NCBI GenBank assembly: GCA_028023455.1
Contig: JAQFVV010012489.1
Span: 1,644,381-1,708,380, forward strand
Source: Epiperipatus broadwayi
Lineage: Eukaryota; Onychophora; Udeonychophora; Euonychophora; Peripatidae
Direction: 5' to 3'
DNA: 64,000 nt
Translations under genes and position numbers: made by a program
Shown: one piece after another, positions 49,146 through 62,423 of the stretch
Layout of the letters: each line of letters opens with the position of its first letter
Numbering within the stretch: position 1 is the first letter of the stretch
Notes under the pieces: model-generated
Database searches by the model: none
Told to the model about the DNA's origin: nothing
Seen by the model: only the letters and a program-made list of their open reading frames with translations

Positions 49146-52002
49146 TTTTAAATAATAAATATGAAATACGAAAGAGTATTAAAAAAAACCTGAAATTTTG
49201 TAATAAAAATTCTGTATTTATTTTTAGATCATATATTTTAAATAAGCATAATAAATTAAAATGAATATTAACAGTTCATTTCCAAAATATTTGTAAATCT
49301 TTTTTTTCTTTCAAAAAAAAAAAGTTAAACCATAATCTCATCATTTATAGCACTGATATTTTTTTTTACTTTCTACTAAAAGTAGGTATATTTTATATAA
49401 AACATTTTTTCGTAAAGTGATATTTTTTAAAATATACATCTCTTCACTAACATATTACTGTATTAACTAACAGTAATTTTAAAAATAGTGATTTTTAAAT
49501 CTAAATCAAACATCAAGAACAAAACTCAAATCAAGAAACTAACTTTGAAAAATGTTTCATTATATTTTACTAGTATATTGAATGCTATTTTTTTTGTCCA
49601 AATATGAGTAACTATAAAACAGAATTCTATGGCCAAATATAGTAACATTCAATCACTTAGTAATGCCCTGAATGATGTAGAGTAGTGGTAGGGTGGCGGG
49701 TTAAAAGCAAAAAACTTGAATATCATGATTTGGCTCATACGTCTTATATCCTTTCAAATAATAAAATATTGATTATTTGTTTTATTATCAGTTATAGGAA
49801 TTGCTCAATTGTAAAGATATTTAAAAATATTTTAATAGTTGAGTTTTTTTACCTCAGTTGTTTAAATAATCAAATTGTTTTTGAAGAAACAAGTTAATTA
49901 TAAATTAAAGGGATGAAAATTCTTTTTTGTGTCCAGTGTTTCCTAATATTCTCTCCTTGAAGCCATTGCTTTTGCATTCAAAAATTTAAAAAAAAAGATC
50001 AAATACATGTATTATTGGATTTAAATAAAGATAACTATTAGTTTAATCCCTATAAATGGCACATTCTCATCAAGGGTTAGTGGAGTGCAATATCATTGAA
50101 ATTCATTAACTCACATTTAACTTGGATCTATGAATATTATATAACGAGTTTATGAATCACTATTGGATCGTTAGTTCGGTTGATTCTGAACAGTCTGTAT
50201 AGGGGGGAAAATACTAAATCATTTTTGTGACTAGGTAAAATTACCGAGATGCATTTAAACCTCAGAAATGAGCATGAATTAAATACTGGATTAATTTTTT
50301 CTTAGTTCTCAAATAAAAATTAACAAAACTATTAATTTATTAACATTTATTTATATATTTTAAAAATAACCTCTTATAAAGTTATTTTTAAGTTCGTTCA
50401 AACAAAACAAAAAAGAAAAGCATATCAAATATCTAAAAATATTATTCAATAGATTAGTATGTAAATATTTAAACAATCTTCAAGATGCTATCAGGTTTCC
50501 TTTCAGTTTGCTGCTATGAACAACCAAATTATTTATTCTGCTTACTAAAGCATTATCATTTGAAAACCATAAACAAATAAAGAACTGAATCAATAAAATG
50601 ATATGTAAACAATAATGACGTTAGAATTGAAAATTATAATTAGCACAAATGGTTTTCTTGAATACATATATATATTACATTAAAAAGTATAACTTTTTCA
50701 CATGATTTTTTGCAATTAAAAACGTCATTCTATGAAGAAATAAGATCTGATGGCAATAACAAAAATAATTAGTAAACAATTTATCTCGACATCACCGATA
50801 AGAATTATAAAAAAGTAAGGTTGACCATAAATTCCAAATACATAATTGTATGATAACTATTGTATTAAAAGCAAAGATTTATCAATTATAGTTGTTTTTT
50901 CTTCTATGTTACTGCAATGAGAACATCAATACCCATTTAGCCAACCTTTATAACTTTGAGATATATATATTTACTACATAAAAACTAAGTATCCATTTCC
51001 TGACCAACATTAAAATAAGTATTTGTATCGAGTATGTACCACTTATGTGAGGATAAAAACTTGTATTTTTTGAAAATTCAATTCTCATTTGACCCAAAAT
51101 ATTCAAATTATACTTGGATTTTGAACACTAGATTGTTAATTGATGAGAAGTTTTTCAAAATTTCAATAAGAGTTACTCAACAATGCCAACTGATTATAAT
51201 GAAAAAAAAAAACCCACCAGTAAATCATTGAATATTCTGTATAGAATCACATCTTCAGATATTTGACATACTATACATATGTACAAAAGGCTTCACAGTG
51301 AAGTGACCTGCACATGTTTTTTTTATAATAAAGCTGTTGCAATTTGAAATTTTTTTTAGATAAGTGAGAATTTTTGAGCAAATTCTAGGATTATTTTTCA
51401 GATGACAGATCATAACCAATCTAAATGGTGATATATTTTCCAGTCAGTAAGTAGATAATTAGCTAAGAGTCTGGTTTAAAAAACAAAACAAAAATAAGAT
51501 CATAATGTAATTACTGAAGAAGGTATCAGAATTCCATAAGATTTCAGCCTAAATGTTATATTTCTACAGAATCAAAACCTTTGTTTATCTTTATCCTTTT
51601 AATTTATAATGATACCACACTTTTTTATAATAAATAGATGCCAAAATTTTTGACTTTTTCTCTCACAATGACACCCTAATCTTGCCCTCATATATTTCAG
51701 TCATTTTTTCCTCTAAAAATTATTGCATTACAAATAATGAATAATTCACTACATGTGATGTCCTTTATGGTTTGGTTTATTAATAGAATCTCATTCTGCA
51801 GAGTAAGGTGCCAGGAATTATTCTAGTTCTGATATTTCTGGTGCCTGAGAAATAAAACCATTCTATTATTTATTTATTACTAAAGATGCAATGACAGATA
51901 TAATTCATTGTAATTCTATATTATTTAATACAAGTGGTAAATTTAAAAAAAAAATAAAGATTTCTGGTTGGATTCCCAGTAGAATAAAGCAAAAAAAAAA
52001 CA
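49146..52002. other. AT-rich DNA without recognisable genes
   Basis: About 2.9 kb in which I see only homopolymer runs and motif-less short frames. Confidence 0.45.
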
Positions 52003-52132
52003 AGTCACTTTTTTTTTCTCATGTGTGAAAGCATCGGCCGGGAAGTGAACCCGCAAATCCAGGACAACCTCTTGTAAAGTAGCTGTGCTGACCATCCAAC
52101 CACCAATGATTGACCAATATGTCAGTCACTTT
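52003..52132 (-). mobile_element. tRNA-derived SINE, family C (copy 4)
   Basis: The minus strand holds GGTTGGATGGTCAGCACAGC (A-box region), TGCGGGTTCACTTCCCGGCC (an intact B-box and T-arm), then GATGCTTTCACACATGAG and an A run. AGTCACTTT at 52003-52011 recurs at 52124-52132 and is a plausible 9-bp target-site duplication. This is the best-preserved B-box of the family. Confidence 0.8.
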
Positions 52133-53273
52133 GTTAAAAGAAATATAACTATTGAACAACTCTTTACTTTGACTCCCAAAGGTCATATGGCTCCAGAATA
52201 ATATCTGAAATGTTTTTATAAGTTTACTGATATAAAATATCAATTTTTAAAAATCAACAAATCCTAAGAAATATAAATAATTTATCAGAAAGTTATTTCA
52301 ATGTGAATAATGCACACCATTATTGTATAATTAGAATCAATATTCATTACTATGCAAAGCATCTATTTGGATAAATAAACTAATCATAAAATAAAATATT
52401 TGTAATTTATTACAAAAATAATTCATATATATATAATTTAAGAAGTGCAAAAACAATATCACACTTTTTAATTTAATATAAATATATTTTAATATATCTT
52501 AATGAATTAAAATATTGGCAATAAAAATAAATATTGAAATATCACATAAACTTAATAAGCTTCTTTTACATTAAATATTTATGTTATAATAATAGGCAAA
52601 GTAAGCTATGAGACAAAGTGATGCTAGTATTAGAATATTTCTAGGATTTAGTTTTTACTTGAATATACATATAAATAGAGTTATATTATGTATGTATAAC
52701 GCATAAATCAAGTAATGCTGCATTTAAACACACACACATATATTTTATTCCATGAAACAGAAGAAAAAAGTTCTGGCATAATACTAGTGCATTTTCTTTC
52801 ATGCCCATAACCTGGATTTCAAATCAAACTGGTAAAACATGAATTTTTTTCCACCCCCCCCCAAAAAAAAAAAAAACCAAGTAACCATCCAAAATTTGAT
52901 CGTAAAATGGGTATTTGTTTTTTTTCTTAGACAGAGAGTAAAGCAAAGAAGTATAAAACCTAATCAAGAAGCAAACTTAATGATTATAATTTTTCATTTA
53001 CTATTATTATTTTGAAAAAATATTGAAAAGAACTATTGTACTCTAATGTTTTACTTAAAGACTATTTTATCTCCCCCCTCCCCCCACTTATATGTAATTT
53101 TACAGAAAATAATTTTGATGATGCTCATTTTGCAAAGGTTTAGTATTGTACATTGATAGAATTTTATTACAATAACAGTTTTAGTTTTAACTTAGCACTA
53201 TCAATAATTAAGTCTATAAAATTATTTTTTTTGCTTTGTTAATTGTTATTCATCAAGAAGTATACTTTTATAT
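52133..53273. other. Unannotated AT-rich DNA with C and A homopolymers
   Basis: A C9 run followed by an A-rich run at 52851-52876, and a C-rich tract at 53072-53087, stand out against the AT background. No gene is supported. Confidence 0.45.
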
Positions 53274-53396
53274 CCTATAATACACCACATACTCCTTAAA
53301 TTACACTGTACAATGCAGTTAACATAAGATTTATTTTATTTCCTTATGTTAACTGCCTTGTACAGTGTAATTCAAGGAGTATATGGTGTATTATAG
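53274..53396. repeat. Near-perfect 123-bp palindrome
   Basis: The arms at 53274-53329 and 53343-53396 are inverted copies with only a few mismatches (TACTCCTTAAATTACACTGT against ACAGTGTAATTCAAGGAGTA). The loop is about 13 bp. The low divergence marks it as younger than most fold-backs in the window. Confidence 0.92.
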
Positions 53397-54200
53397 TATA
53401 TATAATTAAGCAATGCAAATAAGAAGTGGAATAAAATTTAATACTTCAAAGTATACTTTTGAGGATATATTCCCAGTACAATGCAATGGCCATTAAAGTC
53501 ACCCTAACTAAGCTCATTCTGTTATGGTTATGAGTTTTTAGAGGTAATTTCAATTCATTTATCATAATGACACAAACTTGCCACCCACACCTTAGTGATC
53601 TTATTTTAGAATATCAAATTCTATTGGATGTCATAAATATAGATTTTCTATTTCATATATTGTATTGTTAAATAAAAGAAGTAAAAAAAAAACCCCACTC
53701 AAAGGATGAACCACATTAAAGAAATTGTAAACAGTATATACAAAGACCAAACACATATGACATCCTGCCCATCATTGTCACCTCACAATACAATTGAATG
53801 TTCATGCAATTTGATTAATTTAGAACCTTTGTCATTTAATTAATAATAATTACAGACCCATATACTAACCAATACTGGATGACAACGTATTATGGCTATG
53901 AAAAAAATATAAATGAAAAATATTAAACTTGTTTGTGACCTGAAAAAGATTTTAACATTCATCCAAGAAGATTAATATTCCAAATCTTGGGCATAGTAGG
54001 TATCCATAGGTTTTATATGGATCAACTGATAGTTATAGAAACACAATTTATTTTATATGGTTTTTAATACATTTATTCTATTGTCCTATTTCTATTAAGA
54101 ATGAATTAGAAGTCCATTTCAAGTTTTACTTTGATGCTGCCTAAAAACTTTATAATAAAAAAAACTAAAAAATGTAAATTAGCTATCGATGTGTAATTAT
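53397..54200. other. Unannotated AT-rich DNA
   Basis: No supported features. Confidence 0.45.
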
Positions 54201-54415
54201 TCACAGAGGGAAACTCTTCATACACCACTCAGTGCAAGCAGAGTATTCAATGGATGTAGGAAGGTTTGTGCATAAAATCTCTATCTAGTGCCTACTGAAC
54301 TTCCTGCATCCTTTGATTACTCAGGTTTGCACTGAATGGTGCTACTTTATAAAGAGTTTTGCCACTGTGAAAACAGCATGTGTAAGCATAAATGATGATC
54401 ATGTGATGTTTGATG
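54201..54415. repeat. Family M repeat, fold-back copy
   Basis: The left part (CACTCAGTGCAAGCAGAG, then ATTCAATGGATGTAGGAAG) is inverted on the right (CTTCCTGCATCCTTTGATTA, then TTTGCACTGAATGG). GCATAAAATCTCTATCTAGT, GCCTACT sits between them. The right end carries GTTTTGCCACTGTGAAAACA and ATGATGATCATGTGATGTTT, the outer family sequence. Two inverted family M ends therefore share one core. Confidence 0.8.
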
Positions 54416-55617
54416 TGTAACTATCTTATGAATATAATATGCTATTTCTTTAGTAAATCTGATAAATAAAATTAAACTGCTTGATCTGAATATATTGAAC
54501 AGTAAACTGAACACTATATAGACTGATATGTGCTTACTTATCTTTAATTTTTTAAAAAATGTTTGGAGCAAAATGACAAAGAATGATGAAAAACTATATG
54601 CATTCATATTGGATAAAAACACTCAAATATAACCATCCTCCAATATTCATAAGCAATGATAATTACTGTGAAATTAATATTATTTTACATTGCTCAGCAA
54701 ATAGATCCAATACTGGCTTATAAATATACACTTTAGTCAATAATAATTAAATGTTTTGTTGCATAAAAAATCATGAGATATTCAAGCCTAAAAGTGAGAT
54801 TATTCTTCAATATAGATACCTTTCATTCTCACAATTAACAACTGTAGAGTTGTGAATAACTTAAAAATATGAGGCCCTCTATTCTCTTAATCCCTTTGCT
54901 AACTTATTGTTTGACAGATCCCAATAATCATTTTCCAATTTTTTTATTTTAATAAATAAACCTTTAATATTCAATATATTTTCTATTTTAAATTTGAGAA
55001 TATAGAAAAAAACATTAAAAACTTAAATATATAATCAGAATAGTCTCTTTTTATGTGTGATTGCTAAAAAAATGGTTTTAGACTAAAATTTCTTCAATTC
55101 CATTCTAAAATTGTATAAATTTTTATTAGGAATACATAAAGCAAAAAAATTACATCTTAAATTTTAAAATTCTATTTATAATTATTTTAAAATGATATAA
55201 AAAACAATAGCTACAATGGGAATAGAGGCTTTCTATTTCAGCCAACCACAAACTTCCTACTTTATATTATTATATTTTCCTTGAGTTGTATTCTTTAATG
55301 AACAATTTTTTTAAATAAAACCTCAATCTAATCATAATATTTTTGTCTAAAAATAAATATTTCACAAATATTTTGCAAAAATAATCATAAATTTATAAAC
55401 AAAATACAAAAATTATATGATTTTTTTTCATTTTGGCATTTGAACAAAAATTGAACATTTGTAAATGCCCTTACAACTATAGTAATAACATTGCAGCCAC
55501 ATTATATGCTATATCAATAAACACTACTCCATCTATACACTATCCAAAATATATAAATGTGTAGAAGAATTTTATCAAAAATTATAAAGCAATAAAAAAT
55601 ACTTCGTACAATTGCTA
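54416..55617. other. Unannotated AT-rich DNA
   Basis: Contains a motif-less 91-codon minus-strand frame (54347-54622), partly inside the preceding repeat. No gene is supported. Confidence 0.45.
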
Positions 55618-57130
55618 AAGATTTTAAATGAAGTGATATATGCAATAATATCTATGAAGAAGGAAAAAAATTCAGATAATGATGAATTTATAATTAATAT
55701 CTTAAAAAAGCTGGTGAAAAAATAGAATTTTTTTTGGCAAAGTTATAAAACAAATGTCTAAATGATAAAGATGTGACAGATGATATGAAGAATTCACTAT
55801 TAAGGTAATAAAAAAGGTATTAGAAATTATCTATAATGCTTTTATGAATTCTATACAAAATTTTAATCAAGATGATTATTAACTAGTCTATAATGAATTC
55901 TTCCCACTCTCATCTAAAAATAAACAATCGAAGTTAGCATTTTAAATAGTTTGAACTTTATTTAGGTTTTAATCAACCCAAAAAATAAGCTGGATTTAGA
56001 AGTAATTTTAGTACAATAGATCATATTCAAATATTGAGAGAAATTTTAGAAAGGATCAATGAATATGAGTTGCCATTATTCTTTAGATTTGTAGATGGTG
56101 AAAAGACATTTGATTCTATAAGCATTTCTTCGATGATTAGAGCATTAAATCATCAAGGTATAAATCCAGAATTTATTATGCTATGAAAAATATTTATAAA
56201 AATGTATCAGCAACAATTACTTTGCATAATGTTACTGGGAAGATTAACACTATGAAGGGTATACAACAGGGTGACTCCATATTTTCAAAACTTTTTAAAA
56301 AAGTTGTCAAGAAATATTTTGTGGATTAAAATGGGAAACTAAGGGAGCAAAAGTAAATGGAAATTATTTAGTCATCTAAATTTTTCAGATGATGTAATTA
56401 TTTTTGTAAATAATGTTTCAGTTCTTCAGAAAATGTTGCAAGAGTTGTCAGACAATAATGACCAATAGATTTTCTAAAAAAAAAAAAAAAAGAAATCTGA
56501 TAAGGATGAATGAGAAAAAGTTAACTACTACAAATAAGTTATTATAGATGGAAACATAATGGATAAAATTGTTTGTAAAATTAAACTTGGTTGGAGTGTT
56601 TTTGGTAGAAATAACTTAATATTAAAAAAAATATGGCTATGTGTTTGAAAATGAAGGTTTTTAATAAATGTGCTTTACCCATTCTTATTTATGGATCTGA
56701 GACTTAGACACTTAACAGACAATTAATACAGAAATATTAGATTTGTCATTGAAATATGGAGAGATGTTGTTAGATTAACAAAAAAGAATAAAAATAAAAT
56801 ACATGGGTGGGGATATAAAGTGATGTTACTGACATCTTTAAAAGAATTAAGAGACTGAAGTAGAATGGAGCTGGACATATTACTAGAAGAGATAATAATA
56901 GTAGATGGGCATTTGAAATGTTAAACAGGATTCCAAGAGATTGTAAAAGATCTAGAAAGAGAACACATATGGATGCATGGATGAAATAAGAAAGTGTGCT
57001 GGGATGATGTGGTGAAGAGTGGCTAGACATCAGAATAACTGGATTAAACATGGACAGACCTTTATCCTGCAGTAGACTGATAAAGGTTAAAAATGATGTT
57101 ACTATATTATACAAAGACTTATATAAAAAG
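55618..57130 (+). pseudogene. RTE-type LINE reverse transcriptase carcass
   Basis: Plus-strand RTE-clade ORF with frameshifts and stops. In order: MKKEKNSDNDEFIINILKKA, corresponding to the K.GKSPGPD.I..E.LK entry; GFRSNFSTIDHIQILREILE; LPLFFRFVDGEKTFDSI (palm motif FVDYEKAFDS); ALNHQGINPEFI; and a decayed QGD.IS.K.F box near 56265. HLNFSDDVIIF follows, with both aspartates intact (56382-56393). PILIYGSET is at about 56680-56705. The C-terminal hallmark is NGAGHITRRDNNSRW, then IPRDCKRSRKR, with the usual tryptophan before NGAGH replaced by a TAG stop. The N-terminal endonuclease is missing. This is the longest RTE copy in the window. Confidence 0.85.
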
Positions 57131-57336
57131 CTATAAAGTTAATATCTATAAAGTTGTTAAAAATCATTCATGTGTATTTACTAGGTTTATTAAAATATAT
57201 AATTATGTATAACATTTAATTAGTTAAGTCAACATATCAAAGTGTATTAAGAGATATTACATGGGTAAATATATATGGAAATGTGTATCTTCCATTATTA
57301 TTAATAACTACATTATTATTTTTTAAATTGTTATAA

Positions 57337-57341
<5 letters not shown>
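57131..57341. other. Possible LINE 3' flank
   Basis: AT-rich sequence between the RTE carcass and a TA array, without a clear 3' tail. Confidence 0.35.

Positions 57342-57407
<66 letters not shown>
57342..57407. repeat. (TA)n microsatellite
   Basis: About 33 TA units, the longest dinucleotide array in the window. Confidence 0.97.
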
Positions 57408-57410
<3 letters not shown>

Positions 57411-58639
57411 ATATGTAAAAAGGTGTAAGTTATATTCATATTTTTAATGTCTATGTTTTTTAATTAATAAATCAATATACATTGTAATTCCAGTTTTTAC
57501 TACCAAATAAATGCAAAATATGTATACAAATGCTACAGATAGAATATTTAAACTGAAGTGACTAACGCAATCTATACACAGCAAAAATGCCATAAACAGA
57601 CAAAATTATATCTACTGCTTAATTCATTTTCTATTAATAAAAAACCTAATAAAGTTAAAAACATATTAGTCCATATGCAGCTATAACAAAAATTCCTAAC
57701 ATGATAAATGACTGGTTATTTTGCTATTTCTAGAAAACATATGTGATTAAAAAACTGTAATTTTCAAATCTTTAATACAAAAATTGTTTATTAATACAAA
57801 TAGATTCATTAGACTATAACAATCCACTCTCACTTTATTTTAAAGCCATTTGTTATTAACATGAGTAATCAATAAATTTGAGATAGAAGTACCATCCAAA
57901 GCTCCATATTAGTTTGTGACTATTGACTTTTATCAATAACAAGCATTAAATTGCACACACCCATCCAGAAATCACCTTTTTTTATTCAATGCAATTTGAA
58001 AGTTTCAAATGTTCTAAAGTTTGAATCTAACACAACTCGTTTGTATAAACTAAATAGGACATATTTAAATTTCCAAATATATATATATTGTAATGGCCTC
58101 AATTTTAGTGAGCTAGTATTAGACCTATTTATCTGCACAGATCAGAAAGATTAAGTTAGAGAATTTAAAACTTTCAAGTTAAATGGCTAATTAATGTGGA
58201 TTTAAATGCCTGATCATAGGCATAGTAGATGCTTCAATTACTTTACCATAAACATTTAGATTTTACCATCCCTAGATTTTGAACTTAAGTTTTTTCTATC
58301 ACTACAGATCTAAAACTATTCTAAAAACTTAGAGTAATCTAAACTCATCAAATCAAAATGAATGAATAAAGGACAAAGAAAAAACAATTGGATTATAATA
58401 CATTCTTTCCACTGATGAAGATTAAATCATTTCTACTAGCTGAATCATTGAACTATATTTCAATGGAAAATGTTTTTAGCTTAATTTAAGTACTGTGCAA
58501 CAATAACATCTATCTTCAATTTTATGTAAGTACTGACAAAAAAAGAATACAAATTTTTATATGATTTTTATAAACTTGATGTTCATCATTTGAAACTAAC
58601 TATTAAATATAAAGTTGCAATTACTTTGAATATTCATAT
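57408..58639. other. Unannotated AT-rich DNA
   Basis: No supported features. Confidence 0.45.
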
Positions 58640-58884
58640 ATATATATATTGCTTATAATAACTTATTTCATATACACTTTAATGCAAACAATTTTTTTAA
58701 TAAAACTTTTTTATTTTCCTGACAGTTTCAACTGTCCAGCAGTCTTCATCAGAGCTTTCTGAACTTCCTCTGCTTTTTTTTTTTAAAAAAAAAACTGTCA
58801 GGAAAATAAAGAAGTTTTATTATATTTTTTTTTTTTTGCATTAAAGTGTATATTAAAGAAGTTACTATAAGTAATATATATATA
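58640..58884. repeat. Fold-back repeat with hammerhead-like loop
   Basis: The arms at 58640-58730 and 58790-58884 are inverted copies. Both contain CACTTTAATGCAAA, AATAAAACTT and TTATTTTCCTGACAGTTT, and both are bounded outside by short TA runs. The spacer of about 60 bp holds the non-palindromic GTCCAGCAGTCTTCATCAGA segment described in the next entry. Confidence 0.85.
58718..58752 (-). ncRNA. Hammerhead-ribozyme-like motif (tentative)
   Basis: On the minus strand CTGATGA (58752-58746) is followed by a short hairpin (GACTG, loop CTGGA, CAGTT) and then GAAA and CTGTCAGG. An upstream CCTGACAG in the other arm of the fold-back could pair with CTGTCAGG as stem III. Hammerhead cores have this order (CUGANGA, stem II, GAAA, stem III). 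However, there is an extra A before stem II and no convincing stem I, so catalysis is doubtful. Confidence 0.3.
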
Positions 58885-59834
58885 TATAAATGCAAAGAAA
58901 GTAAAGGAAAAGAATAAGAGTATATACTTTGAATATGTATTATACCAAGCATGTTAGGGATTTAAAATACAACTATTGATAATTTTAATCAGAAACCACC
59001 TTGGATTTCAAAGGGAAAACGATTGATTTAAAGCACATAAACGAGTGCTAAATAGACAAGATATTTACAAAAAAATCATGTAATGTATATCATCAGTGTT
59101 ATGACAGATTAAGGATACTGTCAAGTGATTGATGTTGTGATTAAATTGCATCTGTAGACTTAAATATATTGCAAAATAATTTCTATATTGTTTATATCTA
59201 ATAATACCATAATATTTTATTAGCCATTTATTTAAAAAAATGAAGATTAAAAACTTTACAAATATAGAATTGGAAAATAATAAAAAAAAAAATATAATGA
59301 AAAGGTAAGCAACATAAAAATATGTTCATGCATTTATAAAAAGCTTGCATCAAATAATGCAGGATACAGAAAGGTAGAAAAGATTAAATAATATATAATG
59401 ACATCAATGAAAAAATAGATTGAATATGCTACTTATTAAAAACAGAAAATGGGGAGAAATATAATGGGGAAAGCTATAAAAAGAAAGAGGTAAGGGATAG
59501 AAAAATAATAATCTAGAGTTTTTTTCCAAATAATCAGTACATAGTCAATGATTAGATATTTATTTATAAGTATATGAGTGTCAAGCTATTCTTATGAGAA
59601 CAATAAAGGCTCCAATTTAATATAAGTTGGTCCAATGAGTATCAATCTAAAATTATAAAACAGAAATGTTGAGTGATGAACTCAAATTGCCAATAAAATA
59701 GATAGTAGAATAACATTCAGATGAAAAAAATTAATTGTAAATGTAAATAATCCATTAGCAGATACAGACAATAGTAATTTCTGCTGCACTGTAGTATATG
59801 ATATTGTTTTATCATCACTTAGCCCTGCAATTTT
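58885..59834. other. Unannotated AT-rich DNA
   Basis: No supported features. Confidence 0.45.
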
Positions 59835-59900
59835 TATTATAGTGGTGAAATAGTGGACTTTGGAGTTCAAGACCCATTGACCATAGCTTCAAGTCTGTCA
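59835..59900 (+). mobile_element. tRNA-Gln-like SINE head or tRNA pseudogene (family B, copy 2)
   Basis: ATAGTGGTGAAATAGTGGAC followed by TTTGGAGTTCAAGACCC aligns with the tRNA-Gln-like head at 43620-43700. The T-arm (AGCTTCAAGTCTGTC) is decayed and no acceptor stem is visible. Confidence 0.45.
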
Positions 59901-59999
59901 CTTCCAGTGCCTTACTTATTTATTAATCCATTAACAATAAATCACTTGATTGTTTATCAAAGACTAACAATAAAATTGTAGACATATTAATTCATCAAA

Positions 60000-60420
60000 G
60001 GTTGGATAGTATTTTTGATGCACGCGATCTTTTCTTCTACATCTTTCATCCTCTTGTCTTTAATCATTTAGATTGGAGTAGATAAAGACAATCATTAATT
60101 TCTGATATTATTGGTCACTTTTCTACAATAACTATAATAATAGCATTATGAGTAAAACTGCATTTCTATACTTTAATTATATGTTCAATAATTTAGATTT
60201 TAATCGATCATTTTTTGTAAGCAAATATGCTTATTAATTTGTTTTCTAAATTTTTTGCCCAAAGTCATTTATGAATGCTGTTAAAGATAAAACAAAAATA
60301 TGGTGAAGGCTTTACTTTTAATGACAAAAATGTTTTAAGACCTACAATTCTCTGCTCTGGATTTTTCCATTTATCTTATACTAACAGAGAGAAGAATAAA
60401 AAGTAAAAAAACAAAAAAGA
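60000..60420 (-). pseudogene. Possible LINE reverse transcriptase fragment
   Basis: The minus-strand translation around 60230-60370 includes VKPSPYFCFIFNSIH, comparable to the QG..LSP.LF.IFIN box. It is followed at LISIFAY by what looks like a frameshifted YADD (Y-K-N-D). Spacing between the two fits a LINE palm domain. No other domain motif is preserved, so this is a tentative call. Confidence 0.32.
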
Positions 60421-60899
60421 TGGTGGATGAGTTAAAAATATAATTATGAATAATTAAAAAGTAGAGCAAAGAAAAGTTGATTTATTAAAAGGGACCTATT
60501 TTTTATAAGATACAGTTATCATCAATGCCATGATTACCTAATATGAATCATTAAAGTTACTTTCCAACAATTAAGACCATCCTAACTTCAGAAATTGATG
60601 AAAGAGAAAGAAAAAAAAAACATTTTGCTGTGTTTATACAACCAATTTGTAATGCAAAAATTGGAAGGTATAGAAATTTTTACATGATCCATTACAGGAA
60701 AAACTCATGCCAACAGCCCTTATGTAGTAAAAAAAAATACTAGTTTTTCCAGTTACTAGTTAGTTAGAATTTGAGTAAAATCATTATCATAATCATTTTC
60801 AATTTTTATTTGTCCTCTGCAGAAAAAAAAAATATCTTCATGTTTAATACGATTTTTCCAATCCATAACAATCAAAAACTTACTTATTGCATCTATTCA

Positions 60900-61145
60900 T
60901 TACACATATGGCTACTTTCTTGGTCATTCAGAAACAAGTTTTGGATTTCAAGTGTTCATCTGCTATCATTTTTCTAGCAATATGTCCAGATCTCTATTTG
61001 TCTTTTAATCATAACAATGATATCTGATGTTCTCTCACTCGTGCAGTTTGTTTCCAACTCTTCTTACTTTGTTGAGTGGCCTAAAGTCTTTATTTTGCTT
61101 TTTCTGTTAAGTCTCAGATACATAAGTAAAAACTAATAAATCGCA
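60900..61145 (-). pseudogene. RTE-type LINE, C-terminal fragment
   Basis: On the minus strand, sequence resembling the RTE C-terminus is recognisable: ERTSDIIVMIKRQ, matching the family's TKVTDI...IKRLKW segment, then a degraded WAGHIAR (WTYC) and a SR. pair with a stop where RW is expected. It is too decayed to span more than about 80 codons. Copies of the same region occur at 21.1 kb and in the long carcass at 55.6-57.1 kb. Confidence 0.5.
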
Positions 61146-62423
61146 AGAATTAAAAGAACTTTTTTTTTCATTTTTAAAGATTACTGATGAAGAATTATTT
61201 GAAAAAACTTTAACACAGATAACTAAAAAAACATCCTAATAAGCATAACTGAAATGTTGAAAACGTTTTCACACCCAGGCCATGGTCAAGGAAGATGGAT
61301 GCTCTTTCATTATGTTACTTATAACATTAACCGATCCTTTAGTTTCAAAATTTCATATTATGAGGCTGTCTTTTATCCTTCAGAAAAAAATATTAATACC
61401 TTGTCTAGTTATAGCTCTACCTTTGAAGGGTGTGTTCTTCACCCAATTCGTATGTCCATTGAAATAAAGACATTTTTCTTACAATTATTAATCCTAGCCG
61501 TGATTAAATAATTCAGTAGTTGAATTATATACCTTAGAGGTATAATACATCTGTTTCGAGATTAATTAGCCTCTTATCAGATATATAATAAAGTTTGCTT
61601 GAAAATGCTTGTCTTGGATACTATTTTCTTATACAATAAACAAAGGAACAAAAAAAGACATTGATTAATACTGATAATTTTTTTTTTTTTTTTAGCAAGT
61701 TAAATTTGTATTTCAAAATAAAAGCAAAATATAATAAAAAGTTTATCATGCTAAAGTTAAATTTCAAGGGAGCTGTGTGAACTTTGTAATTTCAATCTTT
61801 TATATTAGATCTTTTTTTTCTCTCATTTGTAATTACTTTCACTGTATTGATTTGTAATATTGTATTATTAATTCGTTGATAATGTGTTTCTAATTGTTGC
61901 CGCTTTCTCAATTAATAACTGAATAGAAATCTTTCACCAAGTAGGTATTCTCAACTGAGATTTCATTTTCATTACAAAGAATTATTTTCATATGTGATAA
62001 TTAGAATATTCCCTTTCATATCAAATCATGATCGTGCGGAGATTCGAAGATTATCACAGCTTCTCACAATAATAAGTCAGTCTTTCTTTTTAAATTAAAT
62101 GAGATTAAAATGCTAATCTCCAATAAAGCTAATAATATACAATAACCACAATAATTATGCAAATTTTAGATCCAGCTGCATTCATTCTGTTTTGTATTTG
62201 TAAATATGTTTATTTTTTATATCTTGATTTTTTTAATTATTAATAATAAATTAGATATTCCTGTTTAAAAGAAATATGTTATAAAGCATGTATTATATAT
62301 GGGTATATATATATAGATAAAGTGTAAAATTAAAAAAAACTTCAAAAGGTTATATTCTGACTGTATTCTAGCTTTTATCAGCAAGTATATAAAACAATCC
62401 TTAATTACTTACAGGCTTGTCAA
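61146..62423. other. AT-rich DNA, mostly unannotated
   Basis: Overlapping frames of 85 and 61 codons at 61254-61511 show no recognised motif and have AT-driven composition. A short TA run is at 62299-62313. Confidence 0.4.

Noticed and set aside
56770-57114. 114-codon minus-strand frame with membrane-like composition
   Set aside because: It lies antisense to the RTE C-terminal coding region, whose plus-strand translation is recognisable. The hydrophobic look follows from the complement of Lys/Arg-rich codons.
61254-61511. Overlapping 85- and 61-codon frames that looked like a small gene
   Set aside because: Neither frame shows a domain, signal peptide or biased codon use, and both are similarly plausible as chance.
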